This document shows, in pieces, positions 26,545 through 35,247 of a DNA stretch of 61,276 nt; within the stretch, counting starts at the first letter, position 1, and each line of letters begins with the position of its first letter. The notes under the pieces are model-generated. The model was not told the origin of the DNA and did not search any database. It saw only the letters and a list, made by a program, of their open reading frames with translations. A program made the position numbers and the translations under genes. The stretch is from the NCBI RefSeq assembly GCF_025398175.1, contig NZ_CP099736.1, positions 1-61,276 on the forward strand. The letters are read 5' to 3'. This DNA is from Photobacterium sp. TY1-4. GTDB lineage: Bacteria > Pseudomonadota > Gammaproteobacteria > Enterobacterales > Vibrionaceae.

Positions 26545-27256
26545 GGGTCGAACGCCTCCCGGTGCCGAGCATCTGCAGGCCGCCGATCACCGCGCCGGCT
26601 TCCCAGGCGCCGGAAATAATGCACATTGCGACCAGGAACCAGATCAGCGCCCGGGTGGTGTCGTAGCTGACATCGCTCTCGAGGTTGGTCCGTTGCGGAT
26701 CGCGCCGTTCGATGATCGGCCGGATGGAGGGCGGTAGTCTGCCTTCCTCGCTGGCAGAAATCAGCCACAATTTGGCCGAGAGCATGCACTTGCGGGCGAT
26801 CTGGGCCTTGCGGCCGGTGAGCTTGTGGGCATCGTCGATAAACAGCAGCGCCTGGGTGTCGAGCAGGTAGTCAGCCAGCAAGTCGGCTTTCTGCTGCAGG
26901 TTGAGCCGGGCCCAGGGCGTCTGAGTTTCAGCTTCTTCGGTAAAGGTCGCATACCAGGCTTCGATGCCCTTGATTTCGACCCAGCTCGAGAGCGGCATCA
27001 GCCCCTCGAGCAGCACCGGCTGCGGTTGCCGCCCCCAGATCTCGTGGCGGTTGTCGCGCAGGCGGGTGAGCCAGCGGCTTTTGCCGGCGTCATGGGCACC
27101 GGTGATCAGCTGGCACCGGGTCCGGCGCAGGCTGGTTTCTTTGCGGCTGTGGCTGGGCGCATACCGGCGCGGCGCATCCACGATCAGCGGGGTGACGTAG
27201 CGGCTGCCGTCCCGGCGGGTACGGTTGTGATCGGTCCGGAGTTTGAGAAATCGCAT
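26534..27256 (-). CDS. Membrane-anchored P-loop ATPase
   Basis: 240 aa. Walker A is LITGAHDAGKSRW (about residues 50-62), Walker B is ALLFIDDAHKL, and a sensor-like WLISASEE follows. One hydrophobic helix near the C terminus (ALIWFLVAMCIISGAWEAGAVIGG) suggests an inner-membrane anchor with the ATPase in the cytoplasm. AGGA lies 9 nt before ATG 27256. First gene of the three-gene operon. The general form recalls small AAA proteins of mobile elements, but I do not recognise a named family. Confidence 0.7.
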   Translation of the reverse strand: MRFLKLRTDHNRTRRDGSRYVTPLIVDAPRRYAPSHSRKETSLRRTRCQLITGAHDAGKSRWLTRLRDNRHEIWGRQPQPVLLEGLMPLSSWVEIKGIEAWYATFTEEAETQTPWARLNLQQKADLLADYLLDTQALLFIDDAHKLTGRKAQIARKCMLSAKLWLISASEEGRLPPSIRPIIERRDPQRTNLESDVSYDTTRALIWFLVAMCIISGAWEAGAVIGGLQMLGTGRRSTRAE

Positions 27257-28402
27257 TGCTTATTCCTGCGGGGTATTGCCAGCAGAATTAGCAAAATTTC
27301 GCCAAGGGATCATATCGGGGGTTGCAGCTTTCGGGTGACTTCAAGTGACGGTGTAATTATGTTGTCGGTCGCCGGGAGGTGTACGAACAACCGCTGTTAT
27401 TTCCGTACAGCGCGAAAAAATTTTGCGCAGCACATAGGGGTAAATGTTTTGCTTTGAGGGAATAGGGCATCGCTCAGGGGGATGTGTTCGAGAATACCGG
27501 TCGTTTTTCTCGAACAGGGTTCTATGACGGGGGCTGGGTGATGCCAGACAATTGCGTTGGCATCAACCCCCTTCCCATCAAGGATCCTTGTGTGGCTTTT
27601 CAGCGTGGTGCTTTATCAGGTGCGGTTGTTCTGCGACAGATTAGTTTGGGCTGGGCATAGTCGCACGGTCCGCCAACACCGCTGCAGGTCGAGGCGTTAC
27701 TCTCTCCCGTTTCCCGACTGGTTTGCGCTCGGATGTTACGCAAGTTGTTTAAGTGATGTAACTTACGTAAGTTATTCCTGAGTCATACCTGACAGCCGGG
27801 CTGCTGTGGTTATCACCCGTCAGCCTGTACCTGCTTATCGGCTCCCGTGACTGCGCCACACAGGAGCACGCGTCCCCGTCAAGACGGACACCTTGCTGTC
27901 ACCTGCTTGTTGGTTTCTCCGAACCCGGAGGCCGCCCACTTGTTTAAAGTCGCTGGCGTTGGTCTGCCCGCAACGACCAGGAAAAACAGGTTTCCTGAAA
28001 TTCTGAGAGTCAGTTCAAAGCGGACGAGTTGATGCGACCGCAGCAAAGCGGCACAATGAAGAGGTCTGATTTCTTATCTCTTGATCACGGCCCGCTGCGT
28101 CAACAGCTCACCGTGTCTGCTCGTCCCTGAGTGCGTTCTGTCGTAAGGCTTTCCTCTGGCCGGTTTTCGATCCCTCAACCATACCAAGCTTGGAATTGTG
28201 ACAGTTTTTTGAATCCCGACCGCGCGGGTGATCTCGGGTGGGGATGAAATGACGGGTTTGTTATTTTCAGAGTGGGTCGATCAATCAGATCCTTTTGGCG
28301 CACTATAACTTTGGTTATTTAATCACATGTTAAACATCAATAAGTCTGTGTCTTCATGGCGAGTTCGTGATGAAGTGGGTTATCAGTGTATCTCCGATAG
28401 AT
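27257..28402. other. 1.1-kb region without recognisable genes
   Basis: No convincing coding region. Two palindromes are worth noting: GTTCGAGAA/TTCTCGAAC at 27486-27515, and the perfect 14-mer AACTTACGTAAGTT at 27760-27773, preceded by a similar TTACGCAAGTT at about 27736. The rest may be decayed sequence. Confidence 0.5.
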
Positions 28403-29095
28403 TCAGCGGGCTGCCAACTGAATGGATTGTCCGTCCTGAATGAATGTGAATGCTTTCAATATTCCGTCGCTGCGGGTATTGATAAAGGCGACCAGCTTCC
28501 AGCGCAGAATTTCAAAGTTGTATCCTTCTTGCCAGGTTGAAGGGCTTTGCACGACTTTATCTTTCCACCATTCAACGACATCACCCATTTGCTCAGGCGT
28601 GAGGGCGCCCAGATCAATCTCCAACTGGTTTTGCGAGTTGAAAGGGATCTGCCAGGCAACGAGGAAGGGGCCGCTTCCTTTGAGGCCGGCAGCAGAGGTT
28701 AAATCTCGTGCTCTTTCGTAATCGTAGTCAGGGATTGCCGTGGAGCAAAAGGAGTGACTTTCCGTCTGTTGTCTCACGAGCCAATAGGTCGGAACTCGTG
28801 AGGGGAGAGGAAAATCCGTGTCTGTATCGGGGTTCAGGTTTTCGGTCATGCGATAACAAAGTTGTGCCAGCTTATCCCGACTTTCTTGACCACTGGAAGG
28901 CGACAGTACAAAACCGTAAGCGGCATATCCGGCTTCGGGGTTGGTGCCTCGTGGCAGTAGGGCATAAGTCGCCATTACTTGGCTTGTCTGGCTGAAGTTA
29001 AACCCTGAGATCCTACTGGCAGGCTCACGGGTCATTTTATTGACGGAACAGGAAAATAGAGCCGGGATAAAAAGAAAGGGCAGTATCTTTTTCAT
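28403..29095 (-). CDS. Lipoprotein, unknown
   Basis: 230 aa. Signal peptide MKKILPFLFIPALFSC ends in a lipobox (L-F-S-C), giving a lipid-anchored protein. The mature part contains LLPRGTNPEAGYAAYGFVL and a later TYWLVRQQ; no family recognised. ATG 29095 has AAGGAG upstream, while the longer reading to 29311 runs over a separate small gene. It overlaps the stop of that small membrane gene in an ATGA, so the pair is co-translated. Confidence 0.78.
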   Translation of the reverse strand: MKKILPFLFIPALFSCSVNKMTREPASRISGFNFSQTSQVMATYALLPRGTNPEAGYAAYGFVLSPSSGQESRDKLAQLCYRMTENLNPDTDTDFPLPSRVPTYWLVRQQTESHSFCSTAIPDYDYERARDLTSAAGLKGSGPFLVAWQIPFNSQNQLEIDLGALTPEQMGDVVEWWKDKVVQSPSTWQEGYNFEILRWKLVAFINTRSDGILKAFTFIQDGQSIQLAAR

Positions 29096-29262
29096 GGTTG
29101 TCTCCTTCTGAGTCTCCCAAGCAGAAACGCAGCACAATGAATACAGGCGTAAACCACAAGGACAACCAACACGATACCGCTTTGGGTGAGATCCTGAAGC
29201 CAGTAAATCAACGGAATTGCCAGCAAAACGGCTAAAAGCGTGAGTGATAGCTGTTTGGGCAT
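29092..29262 (-). CDS. Small two-helix membrane protein
   Basis: 56 aa, start MPKQLSLTLLAVLLAIPLIY and end GRLRRRQP. Two hydrophobic helices are separated by a short polar loop (QDLTQSG), with a basic C-terminal tail that should stay in the cytoplasm. AGGAG lies about 8 nt before the ATG at 29262. Its stop overlaps the start of the downstream lipoprotein gene (ATGA). No family recognised. Overlap and ribosome site make it likely real. Confidence 0.65.
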   Translation of the reverse strand: MPKQLSLTLLAVLLAIPLIYWLQDLTQSGIVLVVLVVYACIHCAAFLLGRLRRRQP

Positions 29263-29564
29263 GAGGGCTCCTGGATGTCAAAACATGTCTGTATAGATAA
29301 TCGTACGACACATCCGGATTTCTACCACGCGCATTGTGTGATCTATCGCTGTATTTAGCGATTGGTCATTTCATCACTGACGATTGTAACTTCTTAAAAC
29401 ATGCGCTGAGTATCGATATACAGCCTGCTTTCCCATGCTTACGATGACGATGTTGCCGCCGCCAAAATATGATCCCTCTCGGATCTTGCTTGCTCCTTCA
29501 TTGCACTTTATCTCTGAACCGCCACTCTCGGTATAACAATTTATTGGACTGATAAGGGCGTGAC
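29263..29564. other. Leader of serine recombinase 1
   Basis: No gene. Contains ATCGCT-N6-AGCGAT at about 29345-29362. A recombination site for the enzyme may lie here, as resolvases often act just upstream of their gene, but I cannot define subsites. Confidence 0.35.
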
Positions 29565-30161
29565 ATGGCCAATTACGCTTATCTACGGGTCTCGACTGAC
29601 AGCCAGGATGTGCTGAACCAGAAACACGGGATCCTGGAGTATGCCAACAAAACCGGGTTGGCTGACTTGGTATTTGTTGAAGATTCGGTGTCCGGCGCCA
29701 AAAAGTGGCGGCAGCGAAAGCTGGGTGCGCTGCTCGAAGGCATGACAGAAGGGGATACCATCGTGTTTTCTGAAGTGACCCGGATGGCCCGTTCGGCGTT
29801 GCAGGTACTGGAAATCCTCGAGCTGTGCATGGAGAAACAGCTCCGTGTGTATATTGCCAAGCAGAACATGCAGCTCGACGGTTCGCTGCAATCGAAAATT
29901 ATCGCCACCATGCTCGGCCTAGCCGGCGAGATCGAACGCGAGTTTATCCGCATGCGTACCAAGGAGGCCTTAGCGGCCAGGAAAGCGGCCGGCTATCAAT
30001 TGGGGCGGCCGAAAGGGGAAGCCAAAACCCTCAAGCTTGATGCCAGGCGCGAGCAGATCGAGAAATATCTCGGAATGGGGTTGGGGATCCGAGAAACCGC
30101 GCGGCTGATTGACGCCGCGCCGAGCACCTTGAGTGACTATGTGAAACGGCGAGGGTTATGA
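29565..30161 (+). CDS. Serine recombinase 1 (resolvase/invertase)
   Basis: 198 aa. The catalytic serine is in AYLRVSTDSQD (residue about 10), further motifs are FSEVTRMARSALQ and GLAGEIEREFIRMRTKEAL, and the C-terminal helix-turn-helix is GLGIRETARLIDAAPSTLSDYVKRR. The size and order match Tn3-type resolvases and invertases. It may resolve plasmid multimers. Its 3' end is copied at 36941-37009, and AT-rich cargo begins directly after its stop. Confidence 0.9.
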   Translation: MANYAYLRVSTDSQDVLNQKHGILEYANKTGLADLVFVEDSVSGAKKWRQRKLGALLEGMTEGDTIVFSEVTRMARSALQVLEILELCMEKQLRVYIAKQNMQLDGSLQSKIIATMLGLAGEIEREFIRMRTKEALAARKAAGYQLGRPKGEAKTLKLDARREQIEKYLGMGLGIRETARLIDAAPSTLSDYVKRRGL

Positions 30162-30332
30162 TTTTTATAACACAAAAGTATTAATATATGTTTTATTGGG
30201 AAGAGTTAAATCTTAAAACTAATAATTTAATCGAGTGGGAATGTTTTAAAATCAGGCATTGGTGTACTAATTTATATTCATCGATACTTAGAGTTTTTTA
30301 TCATTTCTATGTATTCAATTATTGGTGTTTAT

Positions 30333-30872
30333 ATGTCAAGAGATATAAATGACTTAGTTCCTGAGTTTAAAGAAAAAGTAGTTTCATTGTTAGATGATTG
30401 CGATTTATCGGGTTATCCAATGCGACCATTCTTTACAATACGTAGCCCATTTGATCAAGCTAAGCTATGGCGTCAGTCTCGCAGCACCTTCCAAGTTGAT
30501 TCGAAGATAAATCAGTTACGTAGTCAAGGCGCAGATTTTCTTGCGCACTGTATTGAGAGTGTTGGGCCGCAATCTGGACGGCATGTCACTAATGCTATTC
30601 CTGGTTTTTCGTGGCATCAATGGGGAGAGGCCATAGATTGTTTTTGGCTCGTTGATGGTAAATCTGAATGGTCAACTAGGAAAAAAGTAAATGGCATGAA
30701 TGGATATGTTAATTATGCAACACGTGCGAGAGATGCAGGAATTAATTCCGGTGGTTTTTGGCGTTCATTTAAAGATTGGCCTCACTTACAAATGAGAAAT
30801 GAGTCTAACCCAAGGAGAGTGTATAGTTTATCTGAAATAAATAATCAAATGAAACTTAGATTTGAATCGTGA
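30333..30872 (+). CDS. M15-family zinc peptidase, endolysin-like
   Basis: 179 aa. SWHQWGEAIDCFW gives the S-x-H-x2-G-x-A-x-D zinc motif and FKDWPHLQM the later histidine, as in L-alanyl-D-glutamate and D-Ala-D-Ala peptidases of phage endolysins. It should cut peptidoglycan stems. No signal peptide is present, so it would need lysis or a secretion route. ATG 30333 is one choice; 30309 is also possible. It is AT-rich against its surroundings and pairs with the membrane protein 55 bp downstream, pointing to recent acquisition. Confidence 0.75.
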   Translation: MSRDINDLVPEFKEKVVSLLDDCDLSGYPMRPFFTIRSPFDQAKLWRQSRSTFQVDSKINQLRSQGADFLAHCIESVGPQSGRHVTNAIPGFSWHQWGEAIDCFWLVDGKSEWSTRKKVNGMNGYVNYATRARDAGINSGGFWRSFKDWPHLQMRNESNPRRVYSLSEINNQMKLRFES

Positions 30873-30927
30873 AATATAAACAGGTGACTTTTAAAAATCA
30901 ATTAAATATTATGAGTTGGTTAGTTAT

Positions 30928-32169
30928 ATGTCTAATAAATCAGAAGTGAAATATTGCCTATCAGGTGTGGTGTCTTGGGTATTTATTTCAATGTTAATAA
31001 TGTATGGTTTTCATTGGGTATATTATGAACACCTTCTTAATAATGAAGGTAATGGTGTAAAGTCAATTGTCATAATTCTGACCATAACTTTAACATGTGG
31101 TATATGGGGAGGGATAGGAGGCTACTCATTAATCTACTTAAATCGGAAGCACTATGAGTTAAGTAGTTTAGATGAAAAATCAAATGATGGTATTTTTACA
31201 GATGAGATTAACTTAGTGGATGAAATAAATCCATATATATTTCTCGGAGTTATTTCTTCAAATTTAGTTCCCCTTTTTTTAGGTTTATTGTCGCAAGGTA
31301 GTATAAATGTATTTGTGGACTCTGATAATACCGGTGAACCATTAAATCATATTGTGGATATGAAATGGATTGAGTCTTTTTCTTTGATTGGACTATGTTT
31401 GATTGCCGCAATATATTCTAAAAATTTTATTGTGAAGATTGGAAATAAAACAATTTTTGAGAAAATGAAAGAGTTAAATAGTTCGCAATCTAAAATAATC
31501 GTCGAAAACAAAAAAATAGAATCTGAGATTGAGGGTTTTCAAAGAAAAAACAATGAGTTAGAGGGTAAGTTGTCAAGGGCGGAAAAAGAACTAGAAAGTG
31601 CAAGGGAGAGATCATTAATAGATAAGCGATATGTAGCTCATTTAAATGCGTACCACCTTTTTAAAAGATACTTGGATTTGAAAGGTGGTGGTGATTTAAG
31701 TTGTGATGTTAAAGATGATTTACCACCTTCAACCAAGTCTAAAATGAAGTCGTACTTGCTGAAGGCTATAGATATTTTGGATAGTACTTATTTTGATCCG
31801 ACAAACGTTGATACTTATATTTTAAAGGGTAACTGTTATAGGCAGTTAAGTATTGTTACTCGTGATGAATCATATCTTGTTAGAGCATATGAATGTTTGG
31901 ATGAACTGTTGAAGTCTATTAATGATGGTGATTTTGAAATTGATAATAGTGATTTTGTTTGTATTTATGTGAACATCATCTGTTATGCGATAAATCTAAA
32001 TAAGGATAAGAATGAAATCATAAAGTTAACAAATGATGCAATATCAATAATAGGTGATGAAGAAAGTATTAAGGTTATATTTAAGGATAATGAAATTAAA
32101 GAATACCTTGATAGAACGGTGGCATATAATGCAGCATTTAGTCGGTACACAAAACCATCCCGATTATAA
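30928..32169 (+). CDS. Membrane protein with coiled coil and helical tail
   Basis: 413 aa. Four hydrophobic helices (two near residues 10-60, two near 105-170) are followed by a coiled coil (about 175-235, KKIESEIEGFQRKNNELEGK) and an all-helical C-terminal part with TPR-like pairs (YILKGNCYRQLSIVTRDESYLVRAYECLD). ATG 30928 is used; a TTG lies 12 bp upstream. Very AT-rich. Directly after the M15 peptidase, so immunity, export or signalling for it is possible, but no function is recognised. Confidence 0.65.
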   Translation: MSNKSEVKYCLSGVVSWVFISMLIMYGFHWVYYEHLLNNEGNGVKSIVIILTITLTCGIWGGIGGYSLIYLNRKHYELSSLDEKSNDGIFTDEINLVDEINPYIFLGVISSNLVPLFLGLLSQGSINVFVDSDNTGEPLNHIVDMKWIESFSLIGLCLIAAIYSKNFIVKIGNKTIFEKMKELNSSQSKIIVENKKIESEIEGFQRKNNELEGKLSRAEKELESARERSLIDKRYVAHLNAYHLFKRYLDLKGGGDLSCDVKDDLPPSTKSKMKSYLLKAIDILDSTYFDPTNVDTYILKGNCYRQLSIVTRDESYLVRAYECLDELLKSINDGDFEIDNSDFVCIYVNIICYAINLNKDKNEIIKLTNDAISIIGDEESIKVIFKDNEIKEYLDRTVAYNAAFSRYTKPSRL

Positions 32170-32287
32170 GTATGATGAATCTGACATTTCTGAATCGAGA
32201 TTATGTCAAAAAGCTAATCAGGTTTTGCGCGTTATTGTTGCTTGCTTGTTTTCAGGTAGTTTTAAGAGCACAACCCTTCCCTGAAGA

Positions 32288-32360
32288 TAATGCCGCCCTG
32301 CAAAGCGTCGCCCGTTTTTGCCCTCTGATGTTTTGCGGCCATCACGCTCAATCGCCCTCG
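32288..32360. repeat. Repeat C, copy 1
   Basis: GCCGCCCTGCAAAGCGTCGCC followed by GTTTTTGCCCTCTGATGTTT, matched at 37418-37490 with a few changes. In both places it closes an AT-rich cargo that begins after a recombinase-1 tail. Confidence 0.7.
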
Positions 32361-32498
32361 CGGTCACACGTCATACAGGCATCACACCGCCAGGGCAACG
32401 TCATGGCCGCAAAACCCGGGCTGAAAACCGCCGACTGCAGGGCCTTCAAAAGCTCTGTTACCAACCCTACCCCCGAGCTCGGGGTATGGCTCAAATTG

Positions 32499-32591
32499 TA
32501 ACATAATGAAATTTATGCGAACTTGCTACGCTGCTGGCGCCAGGCAAGCTGTCGGCGGCTGGGCAAATTCAGGCATAAAAGCATTATGTTA
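32499..32591. repeat. 93-bp imperfect palindrome
   Basis: Outer arms TAACATAATG / CATTATGTTA, next arms TTTATGC (32512-32518) / GCATAAA (32573-32579), then GAACTTGC / GCAAATTC with one mismatch. It folds into one long hairpin and ends in GTTAAAT, which fits the integron core GTTRRRY; the left core fits less well. It may be an attC-like site or the remnant of a small mobile element. Further short hairpins (CAGCCC/GGGCTG, GCCGGC/GCCGGC) follow to 32640. Confidence 0.55.
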
Positions 32592-33138
32592 AATTATCGC
32601 GCAGCCCTGAACGGCGGGCTGTAAGGCTGCCGGCAAGCCGGCGATGTTTATCGGCCCGTGGGCAAGCCACCGGCCGGGCTGTTCGGCGCATCAAAACACA
32701 AACGGCGTGTTTTCATGCGGTCACGTTCGCATACACCGGGCCGTCTGTCATCGCGGGTCGTTCCGGCATGTTGGCCGTGCCGGCCAATCACCTGGCGCAA
32801 GCGCCTCGGTGCCACCACGTCCCCCGCCCACCCTGGTGCCCCGCGAAATGGTGGGGGTAAAGGCCCGTGCCTGGCTCATGTCCGTCGTCGCGGTAAGTTC
32901 TGCGTTCGCAGCATCAGCGCGGGGCGGGTGTGCTGGTCGTGGTGGTAAGTGTTTATCGTCTGAGGTGTTGTAGCTGCTCTTTAAGGGTCCATGCAATCAT
33001 AATCTGCAACTTTGAGTGATCTCTCATAAAGGCACCTTGCAACGCTCTAATTTACTGTACTTTGAGTTACCTCCCTTTTAAATATATGCGTTTGGTTACA
33101 GTGAATCACGATCTGATAAGCGTGCTTGGAGGCGTAAT
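32592..33138. other. GC-rich non-coding stretch with repeat D, copy 1
   Basis: No supported gene. The part 32868-32937 (TGCCTGGCTCATGTCCGTCG and on to GCGCGGGGCGGG) recurs at 36873-36941. GGAGG near 33130 serves the lipoprotein gene that follows. Confidence 0.55.
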
Positions 33139-33804
33139 ATGAAATTTGTTCTGGTAGCTCTTCTATGTTTTGGGCTGAGTGCTTGTACGGCGACGGTTCC
33201 GAAAGAAGTCGTTGAGTTGTCTTATCAGATGGAAAAGGATTTGGTCGGGGTTGAGAAAACCTATATTACTTTGGTAAAGCAACACGTCTCAGTTTTAAAG
33301 AAACAACGTGAAGATTACCTCAATAATGAGTGGGTGCCGGCTATGTTGGAAGATTGGATTACAGAAGGGAAATTGGTGCCGATGGCAAAAGGAGAGGTAA
33401 TTTATGATGACCTATCAGGTGATTTCATAACCACACCGTCTCCGAATCGCCGTGCTCAATTGCGTAGTATCGTTGAGTGGTCTCATGCTGCCGTTGAAGC
33501 GATAGAAAGCAAGCGCCGTGAATTAATACAACCATTAGAAGAAGCTGAGTCTAGCTTGATTGAAGATATAGAACGGAGCTTTGACCTGTTGCACCTCGGC
33601 AATCAAACGATTTCGGCTCACTTGAATAGTATTCGAGAAGTTCAGGATGTACAGAACGAGTTACTGGAAAAAGCTGGGTGGGATGGCTTGCGAAGTGACA
33701 TCAATCAGAAGCTCAGTGATTTGTCGGTAAAAGCAAGCGAAGGCCTTGATGAGGTCCGAAAGCTTGATTCCAAAACTAAAGATAAGTTGGAGAAGCTGAA
33801 ATGA
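33139..33804 (+). CDS. Lipoprotein with helical mature domain
   Basis: 221 aa. Signal peptide with lipobox FGLSAC (Cys at about residue 16). The mature region is largely helical, with likely coiled coils near residues 110-150 and 180-221 (KLSDLSVKASEGLDEVRKL). GGAGG precedes the ATG. Its stop overlaps the ATG of the next small gene (ATGA), and a DUF6765-like gene follows, so the three form an operon. No family recognised. Confidence 0.75.
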   Translation: MKFVLVALLCFGLSACTATVPKEVVELSYQMEKDLVGVEKTYITLVKQHVSVLKKQREDYLNNEWVPAMLEDWITEGKLVPMAKGEVIYDDLSGDFITTPSPNRRAQLRSIVEWSHAAVEAIESKRRELIQPLEEAESSLIEDIERSFDLLHLGNQTISAHLNSIREVQDVQNELLEKAGWDGLRSDINQKLSDLSVKASEGLDEVRKLDSKTKDKLEKLK

Positions 33805-34070
33805 GTATGCGAGATAGAATTAAAAAATCGGTCAATCGAACCAATGAGAAGTTTTCGGATCGTGAAGCACAGTTGCTATTGAATACCAGCCTGGACCTGA
33901 AAAAATTAAGTCCGTCCCTCCAGAATCATCCTCTATATCCGGAACTAGTTCAGGTGATTTCCTCCGCAACAGCGAATAACTGGAATGTAGCTAAATTTGA
34001 GTCTGAGGTAAAAAGCCTGGGATTGGAAGCTTGGCAGCTGGCAAAAGATATTGTCGATGCTGTGAAGTAG
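33801..34070 (+). CDS. Small helical protein, unknown
   Basis: 89 aa, charged N terminus (MSMRDRIKKSVNRTNEKFSD) then amphipathic helices. No membrane segment or known motif. The 4-bp overlap with the lipoprotein gene and the 9-bp gap to the next gene indicate co-translation. Probably a cytoplasmic partner of its neighbours. Confidence 0.65.
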   Translation: MSMRDRIKKSVNRTNEKFSDREAQLLLNTSLDLKKLSPSLQNHPLYPELVQVISSATANNWNVAKFESEVKSLGLEAWQLAKDIVDAVK

Positions 34071-34079
34071 GAGAGAACT

Positions 34080-35144
34080 ATGCAAATTGACATGCACTAC
34101 TATGGAACCTACTGCTTGGCTCGTGCTGCAGGGTTGAAACGAGAGGCGGCCAGAACAATAGCGACAGCTGCGCAGTTTGTTGACGATAATGCCCAACAAC
34201 AAGGCATAGAATTGGAGGACGCTTCTTGTTGCCGTGTGGAGCCCACGGCTCACCACACAACTGATTTTGAAAACATTGACAGAGAGTCTCAGCGTCACGT
34301 TTGGGTTCCGTTTCATTTTCTTCCTGGCAATGAAGGTCGCCTTTTCACTGAGCGGCTGGTTTGCCGTAAAGATAGTTCGATTGCTCGGGAAATGTGTCAT
34401 AACCACCTTACTCAAACCGGGAAGCCATACTTTTTACCGCTGTTAGGTATCATGTCTCATGTCTATGCTGACACGTTTGCGCATTATGGATTCTCCGGCG
34501 TCAGCTCGCGCTGGAATCGGGTTGTGAATGATTCTTTTGAGTTTCAAGGAGTCGACGATGAGATAAAGGCATATATCGTCGATAAGAAAAATTCTTTTTT
34601 TGCTCGTTTCAATCCTATTGTTCGCAATATTAAATCTCATCTGGCGGAAGAGTGTTCGGGAGCCTTAGGGCATGGCGGGGTAGTTACGTTTCCCGACCGT
34701 CCTTATCTCCGCTGGCGGTTCGAGTATGAATCTCATGGTAATTCTGGGTGGAGAGATAACACGGAAACCTTCTTGGAATATGCAGAGAAAATCCATCAAT
34801 TGTTCACTCAAGTTGCTCAAGAAAACAGGGACTGGAGTGAGCCTGGTCAAGCTCAATCCTGGTCAGTTTTAGCACCTAAAGTCAGAAGTATTCTGCAGGT
34901 ACAAGGGAAAAAAGAGGCGCGAATCAGATCTTGGCAGCAAGCCGTAGCTTTAGGGGATTTCTTGAATCAGGCTGAGGAGATACCTGATTATCAGAACTGG
35001 AATGATGGCTTTGACGAGCTTGCATATCAATCGAGTGAACAAGCGCTGTCACACCCGATTTATCAATTTTACCAGGCCGCTTCTTATCATCGGTGGTATG
35101 TACTGCGTGAGTTACTGCCAGCGCATGGTTTGATGGTGATTTAA
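34080..35144 (+). CDS. DUF6765-like protein
   Basis: 354 aa. The opening IDMHYYGTYCLARAAGL and the later LPLLGIMSHVYADTFAHYGFSG (about residues 120-141) match what I recall of DUF6765 proteins. The H-x-Y-x-D-x2-A-H pattern suggests metal binding and possibly hydrolase activity. AGGAGAG lies just before the ATG. Third gene of the lipoprotein operon. Function unknown; no signal peptide. Confidence 0.65.
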   Translation: MQIDMHYYGTYCLARAAGLKREAARTIATAAQFVDDNAQQQGIELEDASCCRVEPTAHHTTDFENIDRESQRHVWVPFHFLPGNEGRLFTERLVCRKDSSIAREMCHNHLTQTGKPYFLPLLGIMSHVYADTFAHYGFSGVSSRWNRVVNDSFEFQGVDDEIKAYIVDKKNSFFARFNPIVRNIKSHLAEECSGALGHGGVVTFPDRPYLRWRFEYESHGNSGWRDNTETFLEYAEKIHQLFTQVAQENRDWSEPGQAQSWSVLAPKVRSILQVQGKKEARIRSWQQAVALGDFLNQAEEIPDYQNWNDGFDELAYQSSEQALSHPIYQFYQAASYHRWYVLRELLPAHGLMVI

Positions 35145-35247
35145 TCATAGTGTTGGGTGAGTGGTTCTGGTTATCCGGCCAGTAAAAATTTGTCACTCGA
35201 TAGAGGGGAGCGAGTTCAAGGAGCGGGAGGCATTTGCCTCCCGTTTT

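Noticed and set aside
32644..32973. GC-rich readings in several frames
   Set aside because: No ribosome site, no domain, several overlapping frames open at once, and part of it is repeat D.
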